Part shown: one piece after another, positions 20,323-30,355 of the stretch
Numbering within the stretch: position 1 is the first letter of the stretch
Layout of the letters: every line of letters begins with the position of its first letter
Source of the DNA: Stentor roeselii
Lineage: Eukaryota; Ciliophora; Heterotrichea; Heterotrichida; Stentoridae
NCBI GenBank assembly: GCA_006503475.1
Contig: RSEH01000228.1
Coordinates: 1-64,000 of the forward strand
Direction of reading: 5' to 3'
DNA: 64,000 bases
Translations under genes and position numbers: made by a program
The notes under the pieces: generated by a model
What the model was told of the DNA's origin: nothing
What the model saw: the letters and a program-made list of their open reading frames with translations, nothing else
The model's database searches: none

Positions 20323-21390
20323 ATGCCTCCTGAAAATCTTTCAAACATCGTTATTCTTCTCGTGATTCAAAGTGTATTCTGTGGCTACTTTCTCTACCAG
20401 ATCAAAAAGCAAAAAGAATCAGCTCCATCAGCGATCTTCGAAAGGTCTTTACCCCTGCTGCTTCTAGCAAACACTTTGAATTACTTAGAATCGATGCTTA
20501 ACATAGCCCAAGGAGTTCTATACCGAAAAAACAACCGCGAAGTAACTTCAGTTCAAGTTGCGATCTTATTCACTTTGATATACTTATCACGTTTTTACTC
20601 ATTTTGCATGTGTTTAAGGATTCTACGTGTTTACTTCCTTTATCGATATCGTCGAGGAATGATAAAAAGAAAGACCTTAACTCGAGCAAGTTCCTGGAAA
20701 TTCTTCATAATAACCTCGAACATCTATTCACTTCTATGCCTTATGGTGATTGCCCTGCTGGTTTACTATTTAGAACTGCAAAGTATTTACTTAAGCCTGA
20801 TAAACAACTTGTGTTTCGGATACGAGTCGTTAAGTTTTTTGATTTTATCTTCAATTGAGCAAAAAATGAACTCGCATCCTACTCTTTCAGTCGAGTACCT
20901 CATGTATTCAGTCATTTGGAGCTCAGGGTGCATTTCTTCCGTCAACCATCTGGACTACCGCTGGATGATTGAAGCTCCAATTCGCAATAACATGCTTTTA
21001 CTTATCTCATGGTACTCTATTAAAAGACACTTGGACTTTGTAAGACCTCCTCTGCCTTTAGAACTCGAAATTTATCATGTTTTTCAATTCAAAGAACTTT
21101 TTGAAGACTTTAACGAATATATTAGGAATTGTGAAGTTGATGACTGGACCTCTGCTTGTTCTGTACTTGGGGAACTTGCAAAAGCCAGCTTTTTCGGGGA
21201 GTATGATCGTCTGGATCTTAGCTTGAATGGATCGTCTTTTGACTGCCAGGTCGGTGAGTGGATTGAGAATAAAAAATTCACACAGGTTAAAGAGCGAGCT
21301 TCGGATTGCTTAAGTCAGGCTTTTGGGGCTTATAAAGAGTCAGAAGAGCATAAATCGTTTAAAAGGAAGTATGATGTTATATTTAATTAA
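20323..21390 (+). CDS. Seven-membrane-segment protein with C-terminal RGS domain
   Basis: 355 aa. Seven hydrophobic segments are visible, including IVILLVIQSVFCGYFLY, LPLLLLANTLNYL, VAILFTLIYLSRF, FFIITSNIYSLLCLMVIALL, YLSLINNLCFGY, YLMYSVIWSSG and NNMLLLISWYSI. Residues about 255-345 resemble a regulator of G-protein signalling domain: helical, ending in the typical LSQAFGAYKESEEHKSFKR block. Plant AtRGS1 and several protists combine 7TM with RGS in this order; there it accelerates G-alpha GTP hydrolysis. That function here is inferred. No intron is seen. Confidence 0.72.
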   Translation: MPPENLSNIVILLVIQSVFCGYFLYQIKKQKESAPSAIFERSLPLLLLANTLNYLESMLNIAQGVLYRKNNREVTSVQVAILFTLIYLSRFYSFCMCLRILRVYFLYRYRRGMIKRKTLTRASSWKFFIITSNIYSLLCLMVIALLVYYLELQSIYLSLINNLCFGYESLSFLILSSIEQKMNSHPTLSVEYLMYSVIWSSGCISSVNHLDYRWMIEAPIRNNMLLLISWYSIKRHLDFVRPPLPLELEIYHVFQFKELFEDFNEYIRNCEVDDWTSACSVLGELAKASFFGEYDRLDLSLNGSSFDCQVGEWIENKKFTQVKERASDCLSQAFGAYKESEEHKSFKRKYDVIFN

Positions 21391-21545
21391 AGTTGAGTTT
21401 CTCAGATGAACTTAAAGAATTTTAGAGAATTTAATAAATTACGATTCCTCAGATGTTTCAAGTAACTTAAAGACCTTAGAAGGTTCGTCAATGCTTTAAC
21501 CTACCCTTTTCAACAGTTAACTATTTTCAATAAATTAAGTTTCAT

Positions 21546-22241
21546 CTAAAACAAAAAACATCCACAAGAAGGTTTTTTGAACTCTTCTTCTTCTGTAATC
21601 AAAACATGATTCAAATTTCCCTCTAAACTCTTCAACTGTTCTCTTAAATAAAGGTTTTCACGATCAGTTTTAACGATTTCTTCCTCGCTATCCAAGAGTT
21701 TCTTGCTAGCCATTGAGATCTGTTCTTGAATTCTATTAATTTCCTGATAAACTTCTTGTAACTCCCTAGCATCAGTCTTGTCATCCATGAAAGAACTCAT
21801 GCTTCTACTTCGACTTTCTTCAATAACTTCAGCGATGTTTCTCTTCAGTATATCAAGTTCATTTAAAATAACTGAAGTGCGATTTGAATGAACAGAGTTA
21901 TTCAAAAAGTCTCGAGAGGCACTTTGGAAGACGTTTATAGTTTTTTTTATTGAAGTTCTCATTTCAGCGTTGCAAGATTTGATCTGGTCAATATTTTCGA
22001 ACTGGTTGATTTTCTGCTCTTCTGAAGAGGACTGGCTCTCCAAGTTGCTTAAAAAAGAGTTGCTGCAATTAGACATTTCGTCGTGAGGCGGAGGAATTCC
22101 TTGACTTTTACTGTTTTCTGAAATATTATTGATGCTTTGGACTAGATCGTTTAGAAGACCTGGCCTGTTGCTTTCGTCGGCGACTTTCAATTGGTTCACT
22201 TTGTTTGACAGGCTCTGAACTATTGACTCGAAATCATTCAT
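21546..22241 (-). CDS. Coiled-coil protein with C-terminal CaaX box
   Basis: 231 aa, mainly helical and Glu/Gln/Ser-rich, with heptad-like stretches (VYQEINRIQEQISMASKKLL, residues about 165-185). The last residues are SCGCFLF: the final four (CFLF) fit a CaaX prenylation box with Phe at the end, favouring geranylgeranylation, and the cysteine two positions earlier could be palmitoylated. Membrane tethering of a coiled-coil rod is inferred. It is divergent from the ArfGAP gene with 61 bp between starts. Confidence 0.72.
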   Translation of the reverse strand: MNDFESIVQSLSNKVNQLKVADESNRPGLLNDLVQSINNISENSKSQGIPPPHDEMSNCSNSFLSNLESQSSSEEQKINQFENIDQIKSCNAEMRTSIKKTINVFQSASRDFLNNSVHSNRTSVILNELDILKRNIAEVIEESRSRSMSSFMDDKTDARELQEVYQEINRIQEQISMASKKLLDSEEEIVKTDRENLYLREQLKSLEGNLNHVLITEEEEFKKPSCGCFLF

Positions 22242-22302
22242 TTTTTACTTTTTTAGTTTAGAGTTGGATTTAAGGAAACTCCTGAATCGTTAACAAATAA
22301 TA

Positions 22303-23070
22303 ATGTCTTTCGAAAAAGAAGTACCGACAGAAGTCGCACAAAATTTAATTTCTAAACTGCTGGAATGCAAGGAAAACTTGGTTTGTGTGGACTGTAGATT
22401 TGAGCTTTCTACTCATTGCTCTGTGCCTCATGGAACTTTTGTTTGTAACACTTGTGCTGAGATTCATAGAAATTTACCCTTTTTCCCAGTCAAAGGGCTT
22501 AGAAGTGACCAGTGGTCTTTACGTGATCTAAAGTTTTTAGTCTCAGGAGGTAACCAAGCATTTATAGAATTTTTTTCATTCTATTCCCTAGAAGGATATC
22601 CAATTGAAATGAAATACAAGTCAAAAGCAGCTTATTTTTACCGAGAAGTTCTAAGTATCTTAGCCTTTGGAGGTTGTTTCGAGGGAGACTACCCTTCAGC
22701 CGAAGAAGGAGTCGAGATATTCGAAGAGATTGAGCTGGGCGACCTTTCAAATGACTCAACTTTTCACAGCATGGTCCAGCCTCAGAGTAAATGGAACTGG
22801 ATAAGGGAGTTTTATAAGAGTTACCCAAATGTTAGTAGAAAAAGTCTGCAGGTTGTTGATGAAAGTGTCAGAAAAATACGCGAAATCACTCGAGTTGATC
22901 ATCTTGTCTCTAATGCCAGGAGGAGCTTTGCTATGTTCAATGTTGGAAGGGTCACTGATGAAATGCAGAAGATTATTGCTGATGTTGAAAGGTATGTTGT
23001 CAAGGGTGGAGAGTATTTTAATATCGTTTCGGCTTGCACGAACCCGAAAAGGAATGTTCAGGAAGAATAA
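22303..23070 (+). CDS. ArfGAP-domain protein
   Basis: 255 aa. The N-terminal 120 residues form an ArfGAP zinc finger: CVDC (about residue 32), FVCNTC (about 50), directly followed by AEIHRNL, which keeps the Arg of the catalytic IHR motif, then the LKFLVSGGNQAFIEFF and SKAAYFYREVL helices. ArfGAPs stimulate GTP hydrolysis by Arf GTPases in vesicle traffic. The remaining ~130 residues are acidic then basic, with no recognised domain. The protein is short for the family and lacks PH, ANK or SH3 modules. Confidence 0.85.
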   Translation: MSFEKEVPTEVAQNLISKLLECKENLVCVDCRFELSTHCSVPHGTFVCNTCAEIHRNLPFFPVKGLRSDQWSLRDLKFLVSGGNQAFIEFFSFYSLEGYPIEMKYKSKAAYFYREVLSILAFGGCFEGDYPSAEEGVEIFEEIELGDLSNDSTFHSMVQPQSKWNWIREFYKSYPNVSRKSLQVVDESVRKIREITRVDHLVSNARRSFAMFNVGRVTDEMQKIIADVERYVVKGGEYFNIVSACTNPKRNVQEE

Positions 23071-23293
23071 GGATAATTAATAATGGCTTAGATTTGCTTG
23101 TTTTACTGGATTATCAGTGGAATTGAGACTTGTTTAAATTTTAAAATGATGGGATAGGAGGAATATTATACTATTCCACATCTCATCGGTACCTTCATCC
23201 TCCCAACTAACCCCTAATGATGCTAAAAATCTTCTAGCAATTCATTCATATTTAAATATGAAAAACTTTCAAAGCTTGTAAGTTTCACTCAGC

Positions 23294-23506
23294 ATGAAAA
23301 GTTTCAATTGTTGCACCCACGACCATTTTTCCGTAGATGTCGAAATAGACTGCAGTACCCCTAAAAGCACGGCAGGGAGGTCAAGATCAGAAAAATCTTT
23401 TCATTTTTCGAGTGAAGAAAGGCGGTCAACAGATGCAAGTCACCGCAAATCAACAGGTTTGCTCGAGACGATCTACGAAGACGAGATCTCAATTGACTTG
23501 GTCTGA
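23294..23506 (+). CDS. Small Ser-rich hypothetical protein
   Basis: 70 aa (MKSFNCCTHDHF...), Ser/Arg-rich, ending in an acidic ETIYEDEISIDLV. NCC near the start could be an acylation site. No family recognised. It lies 50 bp upstream of the large TPR/IQ gene on the same strand, in a different frame. Its composition is coding-like but it is short. Confidence 0.45.
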   Translation: MKSFNCCTHDHFSVDVEIDCSTPKSTAGRSRSEKSFHFSSEERRSTDASHRKSTGLLETIYEDEISIDLV

Positions 23507-23556
23507 GTCTTTTCGCAGTTTCTTATAATTAAATAAGTTCTTCTAATAATTAATCT

Positions 23557-26500
23557 ATGGAACTCGAAGAACTGATTATCGACAATGAGCCATCTGTTGG
23601 TTCTTTAAAAGTGACGAAAATTTCCAAGTCTCTTGATTACTTCAAAAAAGGGGAATGGAAAAAAGCGCTTTATTACTCAGTTAAAGCTTTTACTGACCCT
23701 AAGGTTTCTGTGGCTCAACTTGTGGAAGTTTATGAAGCTGGGTGTAATTTGGCTTGTAAGGTTATTGGTGCTAACAATATTCAATTGGGAATTCAAATCA
23801 CGAAAAAACTCAATAAACTTATGCCCCCTGAGCATATTGAAAAGTTCATGCAGTTTCAGTGTAGTGTTTTGAATAGCTTAGCTTGTGCCTACAAGCAAGG
23901 ACAAAAGCTCTACTCAGCCAAAAAGTACATCGACAAAGCAATGAAAATCGTCGAAGACTTTCCAAATGAAACCTGGGACAAGTCAACCACCTACCTAAAC
24001 ATGTGCGTGATTCTATCAGCAATGGGAAAGCACTCAGAAGCAATCCCAATAGCAAAAGACGCGATAAGCCTAGCAAAAGAAGAGATGGTAGAGCTAAAAT
24101 TCCACCAAGAGCCTGAAAAAGTAAAGAAAAAAGCAGCAGTCCTCTCAATCGCCTACCACAACTACGCAGTCGAAGAAGAATTCTTAGGAAATCTCAACGT
24201 AAGTCTCGAGTTCTTCAAAAAAGCTTTTCAGTTCCTCGAAAAAAACGACCCTGAAAATCTTGAAATGATTGAAAAATTCCGAAATTGCTTTCTTGACTTA
24301 AAACAAAAGATTTTTCGAAAGTCTCGACCTGAAAGTGCGAAATCGGCTTCTTCTCATGTCACGATCAAGTCCTTCAAATCAGTCAAGAATTTCACACAAA
24401 GTAAGAAAAAAAAAAGTATTGAAAAAGTCTCGAAAATTAAAGAAAAGAAGTCTGAACCTTATGTGAATGGCAACTCGGAGAAGGAATTTTCGGAATTTCG
24501 AAGTAATTGTCATAATTTCCTGGTGAATGACTTTCAATGGGCTCTTAAAGAACTCAGACCTCAAAAGAAAGAAGAAGTAGAAAAAAAAGAAGTGGTTAAG
24601 AGACAATTACCGAAAACCAGTCAGTCTATTAAAGCTCTATTTGTTCCTGCTAAGGTCGAAATAGTATCGGCCCCTGTAAGAGGAGTGGAAAATGTAAGAA
24701 AAGCTGTTTTACATGAAATTGAATTCGGAAAACCTCCAAGATCTTCAGCTCCTAAGATGGAAGAAAAAAATGAAGACTTATTCAAAGAAAATCAAAAATC
24801 AAATTCACGTCGTCCAAGTACTGCAAATTTTAAAAGGCAGTCAATAGTGAGCCAAGATTTCCCCTCACAAGAAAAACCTGTTTCTTTCGAAGAGTTCGAA
24901 GAAGTGATAGTCTCAAGTGTCCCAGGGCCGAAGAAGCCACAACCATCTCAAGTCAAAACCACTTCCGAGCCCCATCTCGAAATAACAGCATCAGCAGGTC
25001 TTTCAATAGTTTCTCATCAAGAGGCTCCTTCATTCAACGAAAAATTCTTGCAAGATAAAAAAAATCAGAAATCCAAAAAAAAAACAGTTTTCGACGAAAA
25101 TTTCATAAAAATTATCTGCAAAATTCAAGCACGCGTTCGAGGAATCATTGCTCGGGAAAGGTTCCGAATCCTGAAAAAAACTCCTAAGATTCTCTTCCGT
25201 GGGGCTAAAAAAATCGGTGGAAACCGTTGTTTTGTAACGATTTTGCAAAAAGACCAGAAGAAAATCGTGAAAATAAATGATGGAAATGAGGACCATATTT
25301 GGGTAACTTCAGAAGATCTTCCAGCAGAGGAGATTTTTGCGAAACTTGATAAAAATGAGAAAGGTTTTCACTTGAAAAAAGCTTCGAAACCAGCGAAAGC
25401 AGATCTTTTAAACACTTGTAAATTGAAACTTTCAGATGATTTCTTTAATGTAAAGTATTTCTTTGATTGGCAAACAAAAGTACTTAAAATCGAAGCGACG
25501 AAATACTCGAACTCAAAAGTTTTCTCGACTGAAAAGCCAAACCTTGCTTTTAACTCAAAAGCGCTGATTATTCGCTATATAAACGACGAGATCCAGCCGA
25601 ACCTCTGCATAAAAGACCAGAAACTCGTGATTGACAAGGAAAAACAAGTCATTGAAAGACAGTTTTTCGCGAAAGGGTCAAGAATTTTTTACAATAAAGA
25701 AGTTTTTTTCACTGTCTTTAAAATAATCACGGAAGACGGCGAGTCAGTTGAAGTCTTTGCAGATTCTTCAGGTCTTCCTGTTTCTTTCAAAATTTCAGAG
25801 TTTTTCCCTGTCAGTGAAATTTTACCTTACCTTGAAATGCTTCAGATCAAGTCAATTGATGAAGACCCTCACGCGATTTTCCTTGTTTTTCATCTACAAG
25901 ACAGTAAAATCGTTTTAAGAAAACTTGATAAGAACTGGTTGAAACTGGTTTATAACCAAAAAGGATTTTTCATAGGAAATGAATTTCAAGTCAAGATTTT
26001 TAAAGTCCATGACGACGCCTGTTCCTTTTTTTTTCAAGTCTTTGCAAAGGACTGTCCAATGATCAGTTCTTTTTCAGTTCCTGACAAGCGATTGAATGAC
26101 ATGTTTAAACTAAACGGGAAAAAAGTAGAAGCAAGTTTAGACCGGATCGTAAAAACTTTAGTCGTAAAGGACTTTTCACTAGAGTTGAACCCGGTGTATG
26201 TGAAGTCGGAGTCTTCTTTCATCAAGGAAATCAGAATCATAATAAAAATTCAGTCTTACATTCGAGGGCACCTGACTCGTGACAGGCTGAGACTCGTTGG
26301 AGAAAAAAACCCTTTAGTCTACTCAACGACTCGTTTTTTCGATGAAAATCCAGCGAATTTCAACTTTTTTAAACTTGGGTCGGGGATGCTGATTGAAGTG
26401 CTTTTTGGCGACTTGAATAAAAGTTTTTACACTTTTTTGATTAAACCTGAACTGTTCTTTTCTAGATTTTCGAGACTTTATGATATCAAATGCATCTGCA

Positions 26501-28020
26501 ATACCATCGTTTTCAACATGGAGACCTTTGTTTTGCCAACTCTTAAAGGAAACATCGGCTTCGCGCCTTGTGCGTTTTTCGCTGTTGAAGAACTGGTAAA
26601 ATCGAAGAGCTTTCCTGTCATTCGAACGAAATTGAATAGTGTTGGAGACTTTGTGATGATTATTAGAGAAATTCAGAATTCTGATTTGATTGTCAAGGTT
26701 TTGAGACTTTCTTTACAACCTGATTGTGTTTTTAAGGTTTTTACTCGAAATTTCATGGAAGAAATAGTGCAAAAGCCTTTTTCTCTTGAGAGTTTTATTA
26801 AAAAAATCGAGGTGGTTAATGGAAAAATCATTGTTTTTCAAAGGAACGAGGTGAAAAAAATAGAAAATTCTTTAAACTCTCCGAGGGTCATCTTCAGGAC
26901 GATAAAGGTTTTTGAAGCTAAATTGTACCAGGTAGTTCTTACGATTGAACATGAAGATCTTCTCGTTTTTACCTTCAGGCAAGGGTCAGAAATCGATTCC
27001 GAGCAAGTCCTCAAGATTTCCAAGTCAAACGCTTTTGTAATGACCGGCTATTCAGAAGAGTTTCTAATCGCCATGTGCGACTTTATCGTGAAAAAAATGG
27101 TAGTGATGGAAAATGGCGAAATAAAAATCATTCCTCCTGAAGTGAAATTTGATATGTCTTCAACTTTGGTTAAAATCCAGTCATTTATTCGAGGTTTCAT
27201 TTGTAGAAAAAGGCTGAAATTCCACCTGCAGTTTAAAATCTTCTTTTCCACTGTACTCAAACTAGACCATATCACTTACAAGGCACTTCTTTACCATTGT
27301 ATTGATGACTACTCCATAGCCTTAATAAAAAACACTCAGGTGATTTCAGCAAAGCTCAACAAAAAGCTTCTAAAAGAAAATCAAGAACGAATCGAAAAAA
27401 TAGCAATTTCAAAAATCCTGCCAAAACTCAAATTAAAAGAAAAAGACGGAAAAAAGAAAATCACAGGTCTTCAAGAATGGAAGAAAAAAAACTCAGCTTT
27501 TATAAACATCTTCGAAAACGCTTCTCCTCTTCCCACGAACAGGTCAAGGGAGTCAATTATCAGTCGTTCTTCAGACCAGCCAGTAAAAGTCTTAAAGTGG
27601 AGAGCGAGTCGTGATTTAAACGGGCAGGACTGTCTTCTCAGTTTTTTTGAAGTAGCTGGCTCTGGACTTGTCGAAGTTTTAATAAAAAAAACAGGATCAG
27701 TGTTAAAACTTGATGTTAAACTCGAACTTATCGAAGACCCTGAACTACTCGCTGCTCAGTTAGAGATCAAATCTGGAAAACTTTCAGTGAAAAATGAAGA
27801 ACTTGAAGTGGTTTTGACTGATAAACGATTTATTTCGAATAAACTTGCGGAAGTTAGCATTTTTTTCACTGATAAGGGTTACTTTGCAACTGCGTTCTTA
27901 GTGGATGAAAGTAGAAGTTTAAATGCTTTTATTGGAACGGAAGTCAAGCCTGAAGATGCAATCAAATCGTTGAAGATCAGAAATGTGATGGGACAAGATG
28001 TTCTTTTAATGGCGAGTTAG
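23557..28020 (+). CDS. Large TPR and triple IQ-motif protein
   Basis: 1487 aa without interruption. Residues about 20-250 are helical repeats of TPR type (for example SKSLDYFKKGEWKKALYYS, AKKYIDKAMKIVEDF, NVSLEFFKKAFQFLE). A Lys/Glu/Ser-rich linker follows (260-500). IQ motifs occur at about 520 (KIQARVRGIIARERF), 896 (KIQSYIRGHLTRDRL) and 1204 (KIQSFIRGFICRKRL), so spacing is about 310-375 residues. Each is followed by long beta-rich segments; related segments occur in the EF-hand/IQ protein at 17054. It probably binds several calmodulin- or centrin-type light chains and acts as a cortical scaffold; the partner is inferred. Confidence 0.82.
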   Translation: MELEELIIDNEPSVGSLKVTKISKSLDYFKKGEWKKALYYSVKAFTDPKVSVAQLVEVYEAGCNLACKVIGANNIQLGIQITKKLNKLMPPEHIEKFMQFQCSVLNSLACAYKQGQKLYSAKKYIDKAMKIVEDFPNETWDKSTTYLNMCVILSAMGKHSEAIPIAKDAISLAKEEMVELKFHQEPEKVKKKAAVLSIAYHNYAVEEEFLGNLNVSLEFFKKAFQFLEKNDPENLEMIEKFRNCFLDLKQKIFRKSRPESAKSASSHVTIKSFKSVKNFTQSKKKKSIEKVSKIKEKKSEPYVNGNSEKEFSEFRSNCHNFLVNDFQWALKELRPQKKEEVEKKEVVKRQLPKTSQSIKALFVPAKVEIVSAPVRGVENVRKAVLHEIEFGKPPRSSAPKMEEKNEDLFKENQKSNSRRPSTANFKRQSIVSQDFPSQEKPVSFEEFEEVIVSSVPGPKKPQPSQVKTTSEPHLEITASAGLSIVSHQEAPSFNEKFLQDKKNQKSKKKTVFDENFIKIICKIQARVRGIIARERFRILKKTPKILFRGAKKIGGNRCFVTILQKDQKKIVKINDGNEDHIWVTSEDLPAEEIFAKLDKNEKGFHLKKASKPAKADLLNTCKLKLSDDFFNVKYFFDWQTKVLKIEATKYSNSKVFSTEKPNLAFNSKALIIRYINDEIQPNLCIKDQKLVIDKEKQVIERQFFAKGSRIFYNKEVFFTVFKIITEDGESVEVFADSSGLPVSFKISEFFPVSEILPYLEMLQIKSIDEDPHAIFLVFHLQDSKIVLRKLDKNWLKLVYNQKGFFIGNEFQVKIFKVHDDACSFFFQVFAKDCPMISSFSVPDKRLNDMFKLNGKKVEASLDRIVKTLVVKDFSLELNPVYVKSESSFIKEIRIIIKIQSYIRGHLTRDRLRLVGEKNPLVYSTTRFFDENPANFNFFKLGSGMLIEVLFGDLNKSFYTFLIKPELFFSRFSRLYDIKCICNTIVFNMETFVLPTLKGNIGFAPCAFFAVEELVKSKSFPVIRTKLNSVGDFVMIIREIQNSDLIVKVLRLSLQPDCVFKVFTRNFMEEIVQKPFSLESFIKKIEVVNGKIIVFQRNEVKKIENSLNSPRVIFRTIKVFEAKLYQVVLTIEHEDLLVFTFRQGSEIDSEQVLKISKSNAFVMTGYSEEFLIAMCDFIVKKMVVMENGEIKIIPPEVKFDMSSTLVKIQSFIRGFICRKRLKFHLQFKIFFSTVLKLDHITYKALLYHCIDDYSIALIKNTQVISAKLNKKLLKENQERIEKIAISKILPKLKLKEKDGKKKITGLQEWKKKNSAFINIFENASPLPTNRSRESIISRSSDQPVKVLKWRASRDLNGQDCLLSFFEVAGSGLVEVLIKKTGSVLKLDVKLELIEDPELLAAQLEIKSGKLSVKNEELEVVLTDKRFISNKLAEVSIFFTDKGYFATAFLVDESRSLNAFIGTEVKPEDAIKSLKIRNVMGQDVLLMAS

Positions 28021-28050
28021 TGGTTATATTATTTGCATTATCTAAATCAA

Positions 28051-29268
28051 CTATTCGGCGAAGATTGCCTGGTATTCGTAACTTCCTGGACCTGGAGATT
28101 TTTCTTGGGATGCTTGAAGCTTTTCACTTCTGCTGAAACCCCATCGGGGACCAGTGAAGGTTTCACCTTTTTCGTATGTGCCTGGACCTGGCACTGCTTT
28201 TGAGTCTTTTTTCACTCGTGGCTCTGAACCGATCACCCACGCAGGTTCTTTTTTATCAAATTGTCCAGGGTTATATTTTCCAGGTCCCTAACTAAAAAAT
28301 ACAGGAACAAAATACCTTGGTTTAGCTTCATTTTTCATCCTTAAAGTATAACAAGGTCCATCATTCACCTTCCTAGCTTCATACGCCCCAGGTCCCGGAT
28401 TCTCAAATCCATTAACAACGAATTTCCTTTTACTAGACCCAATAACAACAGCTCGATTCCACTGACTTTTAATCAAGTAGCTCGAAGGTCCAGGGCCAGT
28501 TGAGCAAAGCTTGACATCTTTAGAGGCATTTCCAACAGTGAACCCTTTCGACGAGTTCAAATCTCTCGGAGAGTAGCTTCCAGGTCCAGGTCCCGAAGTA
28601 TTACTTCCACTTGTAGAAGGTCTCCGAGCAGTCATTGAAAATGCAGGCATTGAGCTGTCATTCAAATAGTTATAAGCCCCAGGTCCAGGGGAGTCAATCA
28701 TGGAAAGACTCAGTTTTTTCTCAGTGCCGACCTTCCAGTGAGGACCTGATTTTTCTTCTGTTGAAATGTTGTAGCTGCCTGGTCCTGGGTTTTCGTTTAA
28801 AGACTTTTTGGATCTTGATGCTTTTCCTATCGCGTAGGATGGACTTTTTGTTTTGGTTGTTAAAGAAGGCGAGTAGTCCCCTGGACCTGGCACCTTCGCT
28901 GGATAACTCTTGTCGAAGGTCTGGTTAAATGAAAATTGAGGGCCGTTAGACTGAGATGTTGACAGGTACCTACCTGGCCCTGGAGTCGCTTTGAAGGAAT
29001 GGATGTTGGACCTGGGAGACTTTCCTATTCTGAATGGAAATTACGTCGCTCTTGGGGATAACTTTGAAGAAGAGTTTGGAGAGTAAGACCCTGGACCTGG
29101 ATTTATCGTGATCGACTTTGCTGTTTTAGAGGATTTACCTATCATGCAACCTGGAGGGTTCTCTAAATGGATACTAGAAGGGTTATAAGCCCCAGGTCCA
29201 GGTACCGAGAATTTCTTATCAGGAAGTCGGCCTCCTTGAAAAGTCCAGGCAGGTTCTTTTTTAATCAT
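28051..29268 (-). CDS. SHIPPO-repeat (STPGR) protein, ODF3-like, two 15-nt introns
   Basis: Exons complement(29045..29268, 28303..29029, 28051..28287) give 395 aa. In-frame stops at both junctions disappear when two 15-nt GTA...AG segments are removed, and splicing restores perfect motifs (VPGPGKYNPG across 28288-28302; RATIGKSPR across 29030-29044). About 12 PGPGxY repeats span the protein, each followed by a short spacer with basic and aromatic residues. Human ODF3/SHIPPO1 and CFAP relatives with this repeat sit on axonemal microtubules, so a ciliary or cortical microtubule role is likely. It converges on the TPR/IQ gene with 30 bp between stops. Confidence 0.9.
28288..28302 (-). other. 15-nt intron in SHIPPO gene
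   Basis: GTATTTTTTAGTTAG on the minus strand. It contains the in-frame TAG that would end the protein; removal joins VP to GPGKY. A at position 10. Confidence 0.9.
29030..29044 (-). other. 15-nt intron in SHIPPO gene
   Basis: GTAATTTCCATTCAG on the minus strand. It contains an in-frame TAA; removal gives RATIGKSPR. A at position 10. Confidence 0.92.
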
Positions 29269-29271
29269 CTA

Positions 29272-30174
29272 TTATATAGAAAATTTTTCCTTAAGCAAAC
29301 TTTGCTGAATAGCCTTAGCCTCCTTAAGCCTTTCCTCATTCTTCGTCATCATTTCATGTAAGCTTCTTTTGCTTTTATCCCCAACCGACAAGTCAAGTTC
29401 TGACAATGTTTGATTCATATCAGCTTTTTCCTTCTCTAATTTGACAATCATATTACTGATGCTATCCAATCGGCTTTCACTTTTACTAGCGTAGCTCATC
29501 GGGTTACTGACAGTATTGCTGATAGTAATGATCTTACTCAGTGAACTTGTCGTTTTTTTTGATTTTGACCTTTTGTGCATTGCGTGGACTGGGTTAAAAC
29601 TGCAGACTCTGGAACACTTGCCTTGTTCAAGCTGCACCTGAAGCTGATGGATATGTTTGTCCTTGTCTCTGATTATTTTCATCAGTTCTTTTTCCTTAGC
29701 TTCTAACTTTCCTTGGAATTTTTTAGATATTGACTTATTTTTCAGCTTTTCTTCATCTAGTTGACTCTCGAGTTCTTGGATCTTCAGGCGAAAAAGTTGA
29801 AGACTTTTGGATTGTTCTTTGTTTTCATTCTGGAATTTTGAGGATAGGTCTTTGATTAAGGACTCCAGTCGCATTTTTTCCTTTGCGTGGGCTGAGATGT
29901 GCATTTCTTTTTCCTTTTCAAGCACCTGGATTTGTGCTTCAAGGTAACAGTTCTGAGATCTGAGCTTAAGCACTTCTTCACCAAGATGATTCACGTCCTC
30001 TTCCAAGTAATTCAAGGTTTCTTTCACAGATGACCTATCCGTTGAAGTCATCTGAGCCTTATGTTGTTTAAACTTCCAGCTCTGACTTGGAGACTCATTT
30101 AACAGATACGAATAATCTTCTCCTTGTGAAAGACTGTCACTGATTGAAATGTTCGAATGTTCTTGAATTGACAT
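29272..30174 (-). CDS. Coiled-coil protein
   Basis: 300 aa from the ATG at 30174 (MSIQEHSNISISD); codons further upstream contain no ATG. The N terminus is Ser-rich. Residues about 40-190 form a long coiled coil rich in Leu/Glu/Lys (for example LKLRSQNCYLEAQIQVLEKE). After a basic Ser-rich linker a second short coiled coil lies near the C terminus. No catalytic motif. The stop is only 3 bp from the SHIPPO start codon on the same strand, so the two genes are nearly continuous. Confidence 0.72.
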   Translation of the reverse strand: MSIQEHSNISISDSLSQGEDYSYLLNESPSQSWKFKQHKAQMTSTDRSSVKETLNYLEEDVNHLGEEVLKLRSQNCYLEAQIQVLEKEKEMHISAHAKEKMRLESLIKDLSSKFQNENKEQSKSLQLFRLKIQELESQLDEEKLKNKSISKKFQGKLEAKEKELMKIIRDKDKHIHQLQVQLEQGKCSRVCSFNPVHAMHKRSKSKKTTSSLSKIITISNTVSNPMSYASKSESRLDSISNMIVKLEKEKADMNQTLSELDLSVGDKSKRSLHEMMTKNEERLKEAKAIQQSLLKEKFSI

Positions 30175-30355
30175 ATTATGAGAAGAGTGGATGAATAGAA
30201 CTATCAAAAATCTTAAAAAAAATCTTAAACCTGAATCGTGTCTTATGAATATTTGTGAATAATTTTGATATCCGTTTTAGGATTGAAACGAATACCATTT
30301 CTGATATAAAATATGATTATCTTTAGAAGATTTTAGGTTTAAAGAAAAAATTTAG

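Noticed and set aside
23148-23187. Imperfect inverted repeat in a short gap, possible terminator or ncRNA hairpin
   Set aside because: The arms have several mismatches and a bulge; chance is likely in AT-rich DNA.
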